Part shown: positions 1-8,518 of the stretch, in pieces
How positions within the stretch are numbered: the first letter of the stretch is position 1
How the letters are laid out: each line of letters opens with the position of its first letter
Source of the DNA: Halobacterium sp. CBA1132
GTDB lineage: Archaea > Halobacteriota > Halobacteria > Halobacteriales > Halobacteriaceae
NCBI RefSeq assembly: GCF_001485535.1
Contig: NZ_BCMZ01000002.1
Span: 124,001 to 188,000 of the forward strand
Length of the DNA stretch: 64,000 bases
Direction of reading: 5' to 3'
The notes under the pieces: generated by a model
What the model saw: only the letters and a program-made list of their open reading frames with translations
What the model was told of the DNA's origin: nothing
Databases searched by the model: none
Translations under genes and position numbers: made by a program

Positions 1-115
1 GGCGTTCGGTCCCATTGTAGACTTGCCACCAGACATCGCCGTTTGGATTTGTCTGCAGGCGGTAGCCGCGATAGTAGCTCGACCACTCGTCGCCGGGACT
101 GGACGTAGCGTTCAT
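1..115 (-). CDS. Unknown protein, N-terminal fragment cut by window edge
   Basis: Read leftward, an ATG at 115-113 opens a frame that stays open to base 1. It encodes about 38 residues beginning MNATSSPGDEWSSYYRGYRL and is rich in Tyr and Trp. The frame also stays open upstream of this ATG without another ATG, so the start is a best guess. I recognise no family. It diverges from the helicase operon that starts near 233, so the roughly 120 bp between them should hold both promoters. It could be the edge of another gene of the defence region or an unrelated flanking gene. Confidence 0.35.
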   Translation of the reverse strand, partial: MNATSSPGDEWSSYYRGYRLQTNPNGDVWWQVYNGTER

Positions 116-232
116 TTGGGGACCTCGGTTGTCGTCTATGTTCAATTCAGAGATGGGACATAAAGAGTGTGTTGGGATTTTCGCCTGACAGCTTTCAGAC
201 GCCTCCGTCGTGGAACCATATAATCCGGGTAG

Positions 233-2056
233 ATGTCCGGGAGCGACAATTATAACTTGGGCGAAAGACACTCGAATAGCAGGATGGCAACGGGGGACCA
301 ATCCGGATCTGACGTTACCGCGAACTGGTCAATCGACGACCCACCTTCTCTCGACGCTTCGACGCAGTCCGACGCGACCGCTCACATTCAAGCGCTCCAA
401 GCCCACCGCTTCGGAGCCACGCAAAGCGAACAGGAACTGCTCGCCGTCGAGGAGCTCAAAGATAAGGTCAAACTCCTCGACCACCAGCTCTCCGCCGCCC
501 ACCGCGCAATCACAAACATGGGCCGTGGACTACTGTTCGCCGACGAAGTCGGACTCGGGAAGACCATCGAAATCGGGATGGTGCTCAAAGAACTCGACTT
601 ACGGGATACGCGAGACAGCTTCCTCGTTCTCACACCCGCCCAGCTCGCCCCACAGTGGCAACAAGAACTTGACGAGAAGTTCGACCTCGACTTCGTCTGC
701 AACTACGACGACGAATTCCAAGGCTTCGACGCCCACAACAGAATTGTCGCCAGCGTCGACACTGCGAAAAGCAGTCGGTACATTGAGGATGTTTTGAGTC
801 GCCGCTGGGACGCGCTCGTCCTCGACGAGGCGCATTACGTCCGCAACGAGGACACAAACCGGTACTCTCTCATCGAGCAAATCGAATACGAGGAGGCCTT
901 TTTCGCTACCGCAACTCCGATCCAGAACGACATCACCGATCTCTACAATATTATTAACCTCATTCGGCCAGGCTTGCTCGGCACACCGAGTGAATTCGAA
1001 GAACGATACGTGGCCGATGGCGACGGCACACAGATTAAGAACGCCGACGCTCTCCAACGGAAGCTCGATCGCGTGATGATTCGGAACCGGCGTGAAGAGA
1101 CGGACATCGATTTCACGAACCGGGAAGTCCGCACGAACACGTTCGATCCCACGGCCGCCGAACAGGAACTGTACGGCACTGTCACGAACTACGTCCAATC
1201 AAACTACTCCAGTGACGACGCGAAACACCTCGTGCTCCTGCTCCTCCAGAAGGAAGTTGTGAGCAGCCCGAGCGCAGTCCTCGGGACGGTCAACAAATGG
1301 CTCAACGGCGAGGGCTCGACAACCGTCTCGAAGCGTGAACGCGAGCAACTCCGCGAGATCAAACAGGCGGCGAATGAAATCGCGGACACCACCAAACAAC
1401 AACGGCTCCGTGAGGTCGTCACGACGATTCACGATCAACTCGAAACGACGCGCATTGTCGTGTTCACGCAGTTCCGACAGACCCAGCAGGAAGTCGCTGA
1501 AAGCGTACGCAAACTCGACCAACCAGTCCACGTGGTGAACGGGGATTGTTCGAGTACCGAGAAGGAGGCCATTGTCTCTGATTTCGAATCAGAGGGCGGC
1601 GTCCTCGTCGCTACAGACTCAATCAGTGAAGGGCGGAACATGCAGTTCTGTAACGTGATGGTGAACTACGATCTTCCCTGGAATCCGATGAAGGTCGAAC
1701 AGCGAATCGGCCGTATCGACCGGATCGGACAAGACCGCGACGTCCACGTGTTCAACCTCGCACTAACTGGGACCGTCGAAGAACACGTCTTAGACAAACT
1801 CTACGGGAAAATCAACCTCTTCACACAGTCGATCGGTGGACTCCGGGAGATCCTGTCTCGGATGGAGAAATCCGGCGCTGACTTCGAACGAGAAGTCTTC
1901 GACCGCGTCCGTACCGCCGACGACCGCGTAGAACTCGAGAATAACTTCGAGGAGATGGCTGTCGACCTCGAGGAGAACAAGGAAGCAGCCCAGAAGATGA
2001 GCGAGTTCAACAAAGGCGTCTTCGACAGCTTCGAGTTCGGAAGTGATGACTCGTGA
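233..2056 (+). CDS. SNF2/RapA-like helicase, gene 1 of four-gene cassette
   Basis: This is a 607-residue superfamily 2 ATPase of the SNF2 class (COG0553 type), which would move on double-stranded DNA. Visible motifs are Walker A DEVGLGKT near residue 105, the DEAH box in VLDEAHYV near residue 198, ATATPIQN (motif III), and QRIGRIDRIGQ (motif VI) near residue 490. A short helical tail rich in Glu and Lys follows. It is compact compared with the 972-residue SNF2 helicase of the BREX locus in this window, and lacks that protein's long C-terminal region. The stop overlaps the GTG start of the next gene (GTGA), implying translational coupling. The start may be 284 instead of 233, judged by TATA spacing. 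The helicase call is firm; a defence role is inferred from partners and location. Confidence 0.85.
   Translation: MSGSDNYNLGERHSNSRMATGDQSGSDVTANWSIDDPPSLDASTQSDATAHIQALQAHRFGATQSEQELLAVEELKDKVKLLDHQLSAAHRAITNMGRGLLFADEVGLGKTIEIGMVLKELDLRDTRDSFLVLTPAQLAPQWQQELDEKFDLDFVCNYDDEFQGFDAHNRIVASVDTAKSSRYIEDVLSRRWDALVLDEAHYVRNEDTNRYSLIEQIEYEEAFFATATPIQNDITDLYNIINLIRPGLLGTPSEFEERYVADGDGTQIKNADALQRKLDRVMIRNRREETDIDFTNREVRTNTFDPTAAEQELYGTVTNYVQSNYSSDDAKHLVLLLLQKEVVSSPSAVLGTVNKWLNGEGSTTVSKREREQLREIKQAANEIADTTKQQRLREVVTTIHDQLETTRIVVFTQFRQTQQEVAESVRKLDQPVHVVNGDCSSTEKEAIVSDFESEGGVLVATDSISEGRNMQFCNVMVNYDLPWNPMKVEQRIGRIDRIGQDRDVHVFNLALTGTVEEHVLDKLYGKINLFTQSIGGLREILSRMEKSGADFEREVFDRVRTADDRVELENNFEEMAVDLEENKEAAQKMSEFNKGVFDSFEFGSDDS
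248..256 (+). promoter_or_regulatory. Possible TATA box for the four-gene cassette
   Basis: An AATTATAAC stretch lies about 30 bp before an in-frame ATG at 284. That spacing is typical of haloarchaeal leaderless or near-leaderless transcripts. If this is the promoter, the helicase starts at 284 (MATGDQSGSD) rather than 233. A competing TATATAAT-like stretch at 215-224 lies only about 10 bp before the ATG at 233, too close to drive a transcript that includes it. Confidence 0.4.
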
Positions 2057-5000
2057 GCTCGATTGATACGAGCGTCCTGAATCGCGTGAGCATCAAGCGA
2101 CTCACCGAAGCTGTTATCGAGAAAAACGGTGGCTCTGTGGACCGGTCTATGCCGGACCGCTGGACAGTAACGCTTCCGTCAAGCCTCTCGACCGGGTCCA
2201 CGAGTACCAATCCCGACTCATCTGATGGGACGGGAAATGATACGCTTGATGCGATCGCAGCTGGCGTCGAGGGGGAGAGCACTCCAACAGCGCAACCGGA
2301 GACAACGCTTGTCTTCGATGCCGAGGATGCAGACTCTGAATCCGGCGATATCGTCGTTCGCCCTGGCACGACGTTCTTCAACTCCCTGCTGGAGACAGCA
2401 CGCGATGGCGACCAGGTCGGATACCTACACCTTGGGCCAGCGAACCTCCAGATGCAGACCCCGGCCATCTTCGAAGCACTCGATACTGAGCTCACGACAG
2501 ACGGATTTGATACTGTTGACGTCGAAGACGCAGTCGCGTTCCATTTCCATATTCAGATGGATGGCGTGCAATCCTATCACCGGGAACGTTTCGAAACCAT
2601 CACACTTGACGTCGACAGCGGGACACAGCTCCCTGCGCTTACGGATCGATTCGTCGCGCACTTCGAAACACTGGCGACGGATACTGAATCACCGCCAAAT
2701 AACGAGGCTGAGATCGCGGAAGCGAGGGTTGAACAGCTCTACGACACGGCGGTTGAAGCGCTCCAAGAACGGGTGCAGCCGGACATCACGGAACTCGAAT
2801 CTGAAGCGAATGCGGCAGCAAGCGAGCGTGAAGCCGAAATCCGAGAGCTCTACGAGCAACGCCGCGAGGAACTCGACGAGGAGCTTGAGGAGAAGCGCCA
2901 AGAAATCCGGAAGTGGCGGCAGAAAGCCCGGAGCGCTCAATACGATAAGACTCGAAAGGAGTACCGCTCGAATAAACGCGACGCGAAACAAGAGCTTGAG
3001 GAGCTCGAGTCTGTGGTCGCCGAGCAGAAAGAAACGCTTCGTGCAGAAGAACAGGAACAGCTCTCGAAGACGCGATCGCGGCACGCCGTCGATATTGACG
3101 TTGTCGCCGTCGGCACGACGATTCTCACGTACGATGTCGGCGAACTGTCGGTCAAAGTTCGGGATGGAGACCGCGTCGGTGAAACGACGATCGCGTATAC
3201 GCCGGCGACAAACACCTTCGGCTCGTTCACCTGTTCGGACTGTGGGCAAGCCTTCGAGGACATCGGGTCACCGGTTGTCTGCGACGACGGCCACGTAATC
3301 TGTCAGCCCTGTCGGCGTGAATGTGGCGGCTGCGGCGTGGTTGTCTGTAGTGCGAACGCCGATGCGTTCCCTACCTGTGAGTACTGTGGCGCTATTGAGT
3401 GCCCGGACTGCCATGAATCCTGCAGTAGCTGTGACCGCAGCGTCTGTGCGACCCACCGAATGCACTGCGGGACCGATGACCAGCTAGTATGTACGCTCTG
3501 TGGCGGTCACTGCGGGACCGATGATCAATTCCACTGTGACGACCACCTCACCGCCTGTACCGAGGATGGTGCGCTACACTGCCTTGATCACGTAGCTGAC
3601 TGCGATGCCTGTGCTGAACCCACGTGTGACGATCATTTGGGGTCGTGTGCCGTCTGTGACGGTGCGTTCTGCCCCAGTGACCGGGTTCTGGGACTCGATA
3701 TCGGCGCCGACCTGTGTCCCGATCACGCCAGCTACTGTTCGCACTGTGACGGCCACTATCGAACGACGAACGTCCAATCGTGTCACGTCTGCGGGAGCGA
3801 CGCTTGCGACGACCACATCACGGCCTGTGCAATCGGCGATAACCCGGTATGTGACTCCCATAGTCGCCTGTGCGAGACCTGCGACGACACGATCTGTACT
3901 GACCACGCCACCGAGTGTGCGCACTGTGACGGCTGGCACTGCAGAGATCACACGGAGGTCTGCGATCTCTGTGAAGACACAATCGGCACAGAGCACGCCA
4001 CGACGTGTCCCGCCTGCGACGACATCGTCTGCCCGACTCACACCGAGACCTGTGCAGAGTGTGGCGAGCGCTTCTGTAACAGCCACACAACCTCATGCGG
4101 GGACTGCGATAAGCAGTTCTGCTACGACGACCTCACACAGTGCGCAGACTGCCGCAGCTGGACATGCGAGGACCACTGCAGCGCGTGCAGTACGTGTGGC
4201 GAGCCACACTGCCAGACCCACACAACAACCTGCACGGAGTGTGGTGATGCCCTCTGCACCACGCACGCAACAGAATGCCCGCACTGCGAGGATAATTACT
4301 GTACTGACCACCTCGGTCCCTGCGACTACTGCGACGAACTAACGTGCGCGACCCACCGGAACGCCTGCGCTACCTGTGACGCAGTGGTCTGTCCAGATCA
4401 TCACCGTGCCTGTACGCACTGTGAGGAGACATTCTGTGTCGACGACGTTGTCGAATGCGTACACTGCGAGCAACCGTGTTGTGAGGTAGACGCCGAAACG
4501 TGCGACGTTTGTGGCAACGCCGTTTGTCCATCGCATGCAACCGCTTGTGGTGACTGCGGAGCCATCACCTGCCCGGACGATACGATAAGCTGTGCCAGTT
4601 GTGCTGCAACCGGCTATTGTCCCGAACACGCCGCCCGGTGTCACGACTGTGGGGAGGCATTTTGCGCCGACCACCGTCTTGACTGCGCTGGATGCGAGGG
4701 ACTCGTCTGTGAAGCAGACGCAGTTCAGTGTACTGACTGCGACCAGACGTTCGCTACCAGTCACACGACAGCGTGTACCGCCTGCGACAGGTTAGTCTGC
4801 GAGTCAGACCTCGTCAACTGTTCCGCTTGTGGCGAGCATCGGTGTAGCGACCACGTAGTCCCCTGCGCGGAAGGTGGTGAACTGTTCTGTGAGCACCACC
4901 TCGATTCCTGCTCGCACTGTGTGAGTCGCACGGATGACGCACCCGAATTGCTGTGCGCTGACCACCTCGCCACCTGTGTGGTTGGCATGGAGCAACTCTG

Positions 5001-5340
5001 TGACGACCACACCACCATCGCACCGATCCGCAGAGAACCAATCTGTGACGAGCACGCCGATACCTGCGAACTCTGTGAACAGCGCTACACGCCGATCTCA
5101 CTCAAACACGGCCGCTGCGAGACGTGCCGTTCGATTGAGGAGAACACCGCCTTCATCCCGGAGGAGATCGTCGACGAGTTCCGGTCGGTGCGCGCCGAAT
5201 CGAATCACACGTACATCGTCGTATACGGGAAACACCTGCTCAGATCCAATCAAATCGTCGTCATCGATAAATCGACGCATGAGGTCGTGCACCGGCGGAA
5301 GGTAGGGGTTATTGATCGACTTCGCGGGGTGTTCAAATGA
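2053..5340 (+). CDS. Giant Cys/His zinc-array protein with coiled coil, gene 2 of cassette
   Basis: The 1095-residue protein starts at a GTG overlapping the helicase stop. Residues 1 to about 225 form an acidic, probably globular domain. Residues about 235-345 are a highly charged coiled coil, with runs such as EELDEELEEKRQEIRKWRQK. A short beta-rich stretch follows. Residues about 394-1027 are a dense array of CxxC and CxxH motifs, regular with a 15-residue period over residues 607-937. The C-terminal 70 residues lack cysteine and end in VIDRLRGVFK. I know no named family with this architecture. The pairs look like zinc ligands, so I infer a long zinc-stabilised rod that recognises or bridges DNA or protein and is held to the helicase or nuclease by the coiled coil. 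Confidence 0.75.
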   Translation: MSSIDTSVLNRVSIKRLTEAVIEKNGGSVDRSMPDRWTVTLPSSLSTGSTSTNPDSSDGTGNDTLDAIAAGVEGESTPTAQPETTLVFDAEDADSESGDIVVRPGTTFFNSLLETARDGDQVGYLHLGPANLQMQTPAIFEALDTELTTDGFDTVDVEDAVAFHFHIQMDGVQSYHRERFETITLDVDSGTQLPALTDRFVAHFETLATDTESPPNNEAEIAEARVEQLYDTAVEALQERVQPDITELESEANAAASEREAEIRELYEQRREELDEELEEKRQEIRKWRQKARSAQYDKTRKEYRSNKRDAKQELEELESVVAEQKETLRAEEQEQLSKTRSRHAVDIDVVAVGTTILTYDVGELSVKVRDGDRVGETTIAYTPATNTFGSFTCSDCGQAFEDIGSPVVCDDGHVICQPCRRECGGCGVVVCSANADAFPTCEYCGAIECPDCHESCSSCDRSVCATHRMHCGTDDQLVCTLCGGHCGTDDQFHCDDHLTACTEDGALHCLDHVADCDACAEPTCDDHLGSCAVCDGAFCPSDRVLGLDIGADLCPDHASYCSHCDGHYRTTNVQSCHVCGSDACDDHITACAIGDNPVCDSHSRLCETCDDTICTDHATECAHCDGWHCRDHTEVCDLCEDTIGTEHATTCPACDDIVCPTHTETCAECGERFCNSHTTSCGDCDKQFCYDDLTQCADCRSWTCEDHCSACSTCGEPHCQTHTTTCTECGDALCTTHATECPHCEDNYCTDHLGPCDYCDELTCATHRNACATCDAVVCPDHHRACTHCEETFCVDDVVECVHCEQPCCEVDAETCDVCGNAVCPSHATACGDCGAITCPDDTISCASCAATGYCPEHAARCHDCGEAFCADHRLDCAGCEGLVCEADAVQCTDCDQTFATSHTTACTACDRLVCESDLVNCSACGEHRCSDHVVPCAEGGELFCEHHLDSCSHCVSRTDDAPELLCADHLATCVVGMEQLCDDHTTIAPIRREPICDEHADTCELCEQRYTPISLKHGRCETCRSIEENTAFIPEEIVDEFRSVRAESNHTYIVVYGKHLLRSNQIVVIDKSTHEVVHRRKVGVIDRLRGVFK
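3871..4863 (+). repeat. 22 tandem 45-bp units encoding CxxC-x4-CxxH zinc motifs
   Basis: Within the Cys-rich gene, units of pattern CxxCxxxxCxxHxxx follow one another with a strict 15-residue (45-bp) period from residue 607 to 937. Examples are CETCDDTICTDHATE, CPACDDIVCPTHTET and CPHCEDNYCTDHLGP. One unit has 16 residues (CASCAATGYCPEHAAR), and a few have Asp in place of His. Flanking repeats before and after are looser. The DNA units have diverged strongly, so this is an old protein repeat maintained by selection rather than a recent DNA expansion. Confidence 0.85.
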
Positions 5341-6356
5341 GTCAACAGCAGCAACCACAGTGGTATCAGCCGGGCTCAATCGTCGAATCCATTCGACGAG
5401 CAGGCGAATACGACGCGATCACGACCGAGTTAATCGTAGACGTCCTCGCAACCAACGAACTTGACGTACCCCGTGAACGGATCGCATCCCTCGTTGAGAC
5501 CGTCCGCACCCAACTTGCGGAGGATACAGCGACGACGGAACCAGCGGTTGACACGGATTCACTCCGAGATTCGTCGGCACGAATCGTGTCCGCCTCCGAT
5601 ATGGCGTATCTGAGCGCGCATGATTTCGCGCGGATCCTTGGAGCAACCCTCACTCGCTACGAGGGAACGTTCCAGACGCCACAGGCAGTCGATGATTGCG
5701 ACGTCGATCTGTTCTGGAATCGCCAGCACACGACCGTCGCTATCAAAACTGCCCCCACTCAACCAGAGACCGCCCGAGGCGAGGACATCGTTCACACTGT
5801 CGTCGAAGGGAATACGACGCCTGCGACGGGGCGCTCTGCCTCAACGATCGTCATTGTCTCCAACACGTCGTTCACCGATGCCGCCCACGACCTAGCGGCA
5901 ACCCACGAAATCACCCTCATCGAACAGCCGACACTCGACCAATGGTTTACCGACAACCAACTTACTCACGAGGTCCTGGGGACAATCCTTGAATACCGCG
6001 ATCTCACCGGCGAAGAATACAACGACATCCTTGACGGGCTCTCACCGCTCCCATTTGATGTTCAGGACGTTGACCCGTTGGAACAGCAGCCGACGAGGAT
6101 TGAAGCACCAGCAACTACCTTAGATCGAGACTTCACCGCGGAAACCACGCCGACGACGGATGGCCCAGACACAGCCAGCGGTGGCCACTCGTCAGAAGCC
6201 GACTCGGCACCCGACGACGACGATGTAGGCTCAGCGCTGAATACAGCCCCGGATGAACGTGGCGAGCACGGCGTCCTGTACGCAGACCCCAGTGAGGACG
6301 GTGACGCTGACGCATTCGATCGCTTTACGGATGAACTTACAGAGGACTCGGAATGA
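5337..6356 (+). CDS. Mrr-like restriction-endonuclease-fold protein, gene 3 of cassette
   Basis: A 339-residue acidic protein whose ATG overlaps the preceding stop (ATGA). Residues about 85-200 resemble the Mrr/RE_Mrr nuclease fold: a helix ending MAYLSAHDFARIL, then CDVDLFW, TTVAIKT, and a later strand STIVIVSNTSFTDAAHDLA with the typical Mrr ending ITLIEQPTLDQWF. In active Mrr enzymes the core reads D...(E/Q)xK. Here Asp and Lys are present, but the E/Q position appears to be Ala (VAIK). The nuclease may therefore be divergent or degenerate. The last 100 residues are low-complexity and acidic. In the cassette it is the likely DNA-cleaving or DNA-binding effector beside the helicase and zinc array. 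Confidence 0.6.
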   Translation: MSQQQQPQWYQPGSIVESIRRAGEYDAITTELIVDVLATNELDVPRERIASLVETVRTQLAEDTATTEPAVDTDSLRDSSARIVSASDMAYLSAHDFARILGATLTRYEGTFQTPQAVDDCDVDLFWNRQHTTVAIKTAPTQPETARGEDIVHTVVEGNTTPATGRSASTIVIVSNTSFTDAAHDLAATHEITLIEQPTLDQWFTDNQLTHEVLGTILEYRDLTGEEYNDILDGLSPLPFDVQDVDPLEQQPTRIEAPATTLDRDFTAETTPTTDGPDTASGGHSSEADSAPDDDDVGSALNTAPDERGEHGVLYADPSEDGDADAFDRFTDELTEDSE

Positions 6357-7249
6357 CGCTTCAATTCGAACAGACACCCACGAAGGTCCCGATTAGTGAC
6401 AGTCAAGCGGTCTCAGTTGCGCCCGGTCAACCGTGGCCATCTGCGTACCGCGGGTCAAAATACAGTCTCGTCAGCGACGACGACTTCGGAGACGACGCCG
6501 TCCTCAAGTGGGAGCAGCGTGATCTTTCGATCTTCGCTGACCCACCAGCTGACCTCTGGGCGGCCATGAGTACCGCCGGGAAAGCAGATGGGTACGGGAG
6601 TTTCCGAGTCACCGCTAAAGGAGAGGTCTTAACGAAGATTAAGGCCGGCAACTACTCAAACGTCGACCAAGCCCCCGTTTCAACCGGCTGGATCCCAGTC
6701 TATCTCGGCAAACTCACTGGGGCACTTGACTTCGGCTCCGTAGACATCGACCCAGACCCGCCTACTGATGGAATCGACATCTGGCGAGGGTTCCCGTTCA
6801 AACACGGCGAACGGTGGACGGTCAGTCATGATGGCCAACTCATCTGGAAGTGGCGCGACTATCGGTTCTCCTCGATCTTCGACCACTCTGAACTCATCGC
6901 TGCGTACAACGAGTACCGTCCGAACCCCGGCCGACTCTACGTCACTGAACACGGCCACACCTGGGTCAACGTCCCACATAACGACGTCACACAAGCAAAG
7001 CGCACCGAGGTCCAGCAAGCAATCGCCACCTGGAAACAACGTGCAGAAGCCAACGGTGACACGAGCACACTCCGCCTTGTCAACCGTCGCCTCGTCGCCA
7101 CAAGCCACTCAGACGATCCCGCAGACGGCCACCTCCCACTTCACCTCGGACATCTCCGTGATTTCGACGACGGGCTTGTCCCCCGGCCCTTCGTTGACGA
7201 CGACGAATACTTCCTCGAAGTCAGCCAATACGAGGAAGTCTGGGAGTAG
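6353..7249 (+). CDS. Unknown protein, gene 4 of cassette
   Basis: A 298-residue soluble protein whose ATG overlaps the stop of gene 3, so all four genes are chained by 4-bp overlaps. No family is recognised. It is rich in Trp, Tyr and Asp. Short motifs such as ERWTVSHDGQLIWKWRDYRF and TEHGHTWVNVPHN suggest beta-structure, and a helical segment TQAKRTEVQQAIATWKQRAE lies at about residues 215-235. There is no signal peptide, membrane segment or zinc motif. Its tight coupling says it belongs to the same system, perhaps as a sensor, inhibitor or adaptor; that role is inference only. The operon ends here, and decayed sequence follows. Confidence 0.6.
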   Translation: MTLQFEQTPTKVPISDSQAVSVAPGQPWPSAYRGSKYSLVSDDDFGDDAVLKWEQRDLSIFADPPADLWAAMSTAGKADGYGSFRVTAKGEVLTKIKAGNYSNVDQAPVSTGWIPVYLGKLTGALDFGSVDIDPDPPTDGIDIWRGFPFKHGERWTVSHDGQLIWKWRDYRFSSIFDHSELIAAYNEYRPNPGRLYVTEHGHTWVNVPHNDVTQAKRTEVQQAIATWKQRAEANGDTSTLRLVNRRLVATSHSDDPADGHLPLHLGHLRDFDDGLVPRPFVDDDEYFLEVSQYEEVWE

Positions 7250-7326
7250 TCTTTAGCAGTAGTCCCTGATTTTACCGAGGCCTGTTGCACACTCCACTCC
7301 AGGGCTGACGTTGTCCGCCGCGTTTG

Positions 7327-7376
7327 TCAGATGATTCTCTTCGTACCGGTGCGCGCACGCTCAATGTGAGCGCCTC
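7327..7376 (-). pseudogene. Second, decayed copy of a transposase C-terminal tail
   Basis: Read leftward, this encodes ERARTGTKRII followed by a stop, nearly matching the tail VKRARTGSKRII and stop at 8145. Over 45 bp the two stretches match at roughly three of four bases. Upstream similarity fades quickly. It is best read as the 3' end of a second insertion sequence of the same family, almost completely eroded. Confidence 0.4.
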
Positions 7377-7842
7377 GAAGACGCGTGTTGGCCGGGCTCG
7401 TCGAGACGGTGAAGTGGAAGCTCTTCGGCGAGCCCGCCAACCTGGAAGAGCGCGCTGGCGACGTTCTCGACGACGATCTTCGCGACGAATGACCCACATT
7501 CTCGAGAAGGATCGACGATTATCCGCGTTCACGCCGAGAACACCCCGGTTCGCGCCCTCGAAACCACGATGCAGACCCCTCTATGCGCGTGAAATCGGGA
7601 AATATCCGATTTGCCCGGCGCTCGCGTCCCTCCTGGACGCCATCGTCACCGTGGACGATGTCTAGGACGTTGCGCTCGAGCCGGCGGTCGGCACGGTCGT
7701 GGGTAGACCACAGCTGTCCGGCGCCGGTCGTCTGTTCACGTCGGTGCCCATCGGTCCTTGAGGCCGTCGACGTCCAGGAGGCGAGCAGCGCCGCGGCGGT
7801 CGCGACGTCCTCGGGGAGATATCTTCGTTCGAGCTTCGCGAG

Positions 7843-8062
7843 CTATTTGCTGAACGTCGTCGGGTGTCCGCCGCGCCCCGAGGACGTCTTTCTGAGCCAG
7901 CCGTAGTCGGCCATCGACAAGAGCGTATCCGTCACCGTCTTCTCGCTAGCCTCGAGGTCGTGCTCCACTATTAACTCGCGGGCGGTGAAGCCGTGCTTGT
8001 TCTTGCGCTCGTCGAGGTCGGACGCCCCCCAGTCCTTCGCGTAGCGGAGCGCTGCGTTCCAT
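7843..8062 (-). pseudogene. Winged-helix gene remnant
   Basis: The leftward frame from about 8062 to a TAG at 7845-7843 reads like a real helix-turn-helix domain. It has RKNKHGFTARELIVEHDLEA, then EKTVTDTLLSMADYGWLRK and GRGGHPTTFSK. A stop lies just upstream in the same frame, and no start codon is in a sensible place, so it is a fragment. In haloarchaea such domains occur in small regulators and plasmid proteins. It sits between two transposase remnants, consistent with repeated insertion and decay. Confidence 0.35.
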
Positions 8063-8144
8063 ATCGCATCTCACGTCGTATTCTTCGCCACGAACATATC
8101 TTCCCGTCGACAAGAGCATATATTCTCCGGGGCTTCGCGAGCGG

Positions 8145-8410
8145 TCAGATGATCCTTTTGCTGCCAGTGCGCGCACGCTTGACGTCAGCCTCCCGAATCG
8201 CGTGAAGCACGTCTGTCGCAGTGAGTTGGAAGTTCTCCCGGCCACCGAAGTGGTAGGGGAGTTCGTATTTGAGTGCTGTCCAGTAGTTGTAGAACATCTG
8301 AGCCGCGCCGAAGTAGAACGTCCGCACCGCGCGCTTACTCGATCCACAACGCCCCTGGAAGTCGTGTTTCAGCTGGCGAATCGCCGTCTCAACTGAGGGG
8401 TAGCGCGGAG
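8145..8410 (-). pseudogene. DDE-type transposase C-terminal fragment
   Basis: The leftward frame reads PSVETAIRQLKHDFQG, a Cys/Ser patch, then RTFYFGAAQMFYNYWTALKY and a tail ending KRARTGSKRII with a stop at 8147-8145. The aromatic run followed by a basic tail resembles the C-terminal end of haloarchaeal DDE transposases, where a helix of the kind FYF..A..YN.W follows the catalytic Glu region. I cannot name the IS family. The rest of the gene is missing: at 8411 the sequence changes to the right-end hairpin of an IS1341-type element, which appears to have truncated it. Confidence 0.5.
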
Positions 8411-8411
8411 T

Positions 8412-8454
8412 CCCCTTCCTCAAGGAACGAGCGAAGCGAGTGAGTAGGGAGGGG
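8412..8454 (+). mobile_element. Solitary IS1341/IS605-type right-end hairpin remnant
   Basis: CCCCTTCCT at 8412-8420 pairs with AGGGAGGGG at 8446-8454. The inside reads CAAGGAACGAGCGAAGCGAG. This matches in layout the right end of the tnpB element at 9743-9791 and the solitary copy at 46992-47041, which shares CTCAAGGA-CGA. No tnpB of its own lies upstream. It is the scar of an earlier element lying head to tail with the intact tnpB that follows. Confidence 0.5.
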
Positions 8455-8518
8455 AGGAGCGCGTTCGCACAGGTTACAAACACCAGATTATAAGTAGCAA
8501 GCGGTTCACATTGAAGTT

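Larger units (their letters stand above)
7250..8144. other. Decayed intergenic zone between the cassette and the tnpB element
   Basis: No intact gene can be supported across these 900 bp. The frames open on both strands have biased, low-complexity Arg-rich translations typical of GC-rich shadow frames. Two pieces look like real gene remnants on the minus strand: a transposase tail at 7327-7376 and a winged-helix fragment at 7843-8062. The rest shows nothing recognisable. Confidence 0.5.

Noticed and set aside
599-1198. Long open frame on the minus strand of the helicase gene
   Set aside because: It mirrors the helicase codons, which carry clear SNF2 motifs. GC-rich haloarchaeal genes regularly leave open antisense frames.
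3605-4342. 245-codon frame in another phase of the zinc-array gene
   Set aside because: A low-complexity Thr/Ala/Arg translation produced by the repeated Cys codons. No start context or motif.
3232-5133. Periodic 45-bp units as a CRISPR or satellite array
   Set aside because: The units diverge at most third positions, keep Cys and His codons in frame, and lie inside a continuous 1095-codon gene. It is a protein repeat.
7324-7906. Two rightward frames in the scar zone
   Set aside because: Arg/Pro/Ser-rich translations without motifs, antisense to better remnants on the minus strand.
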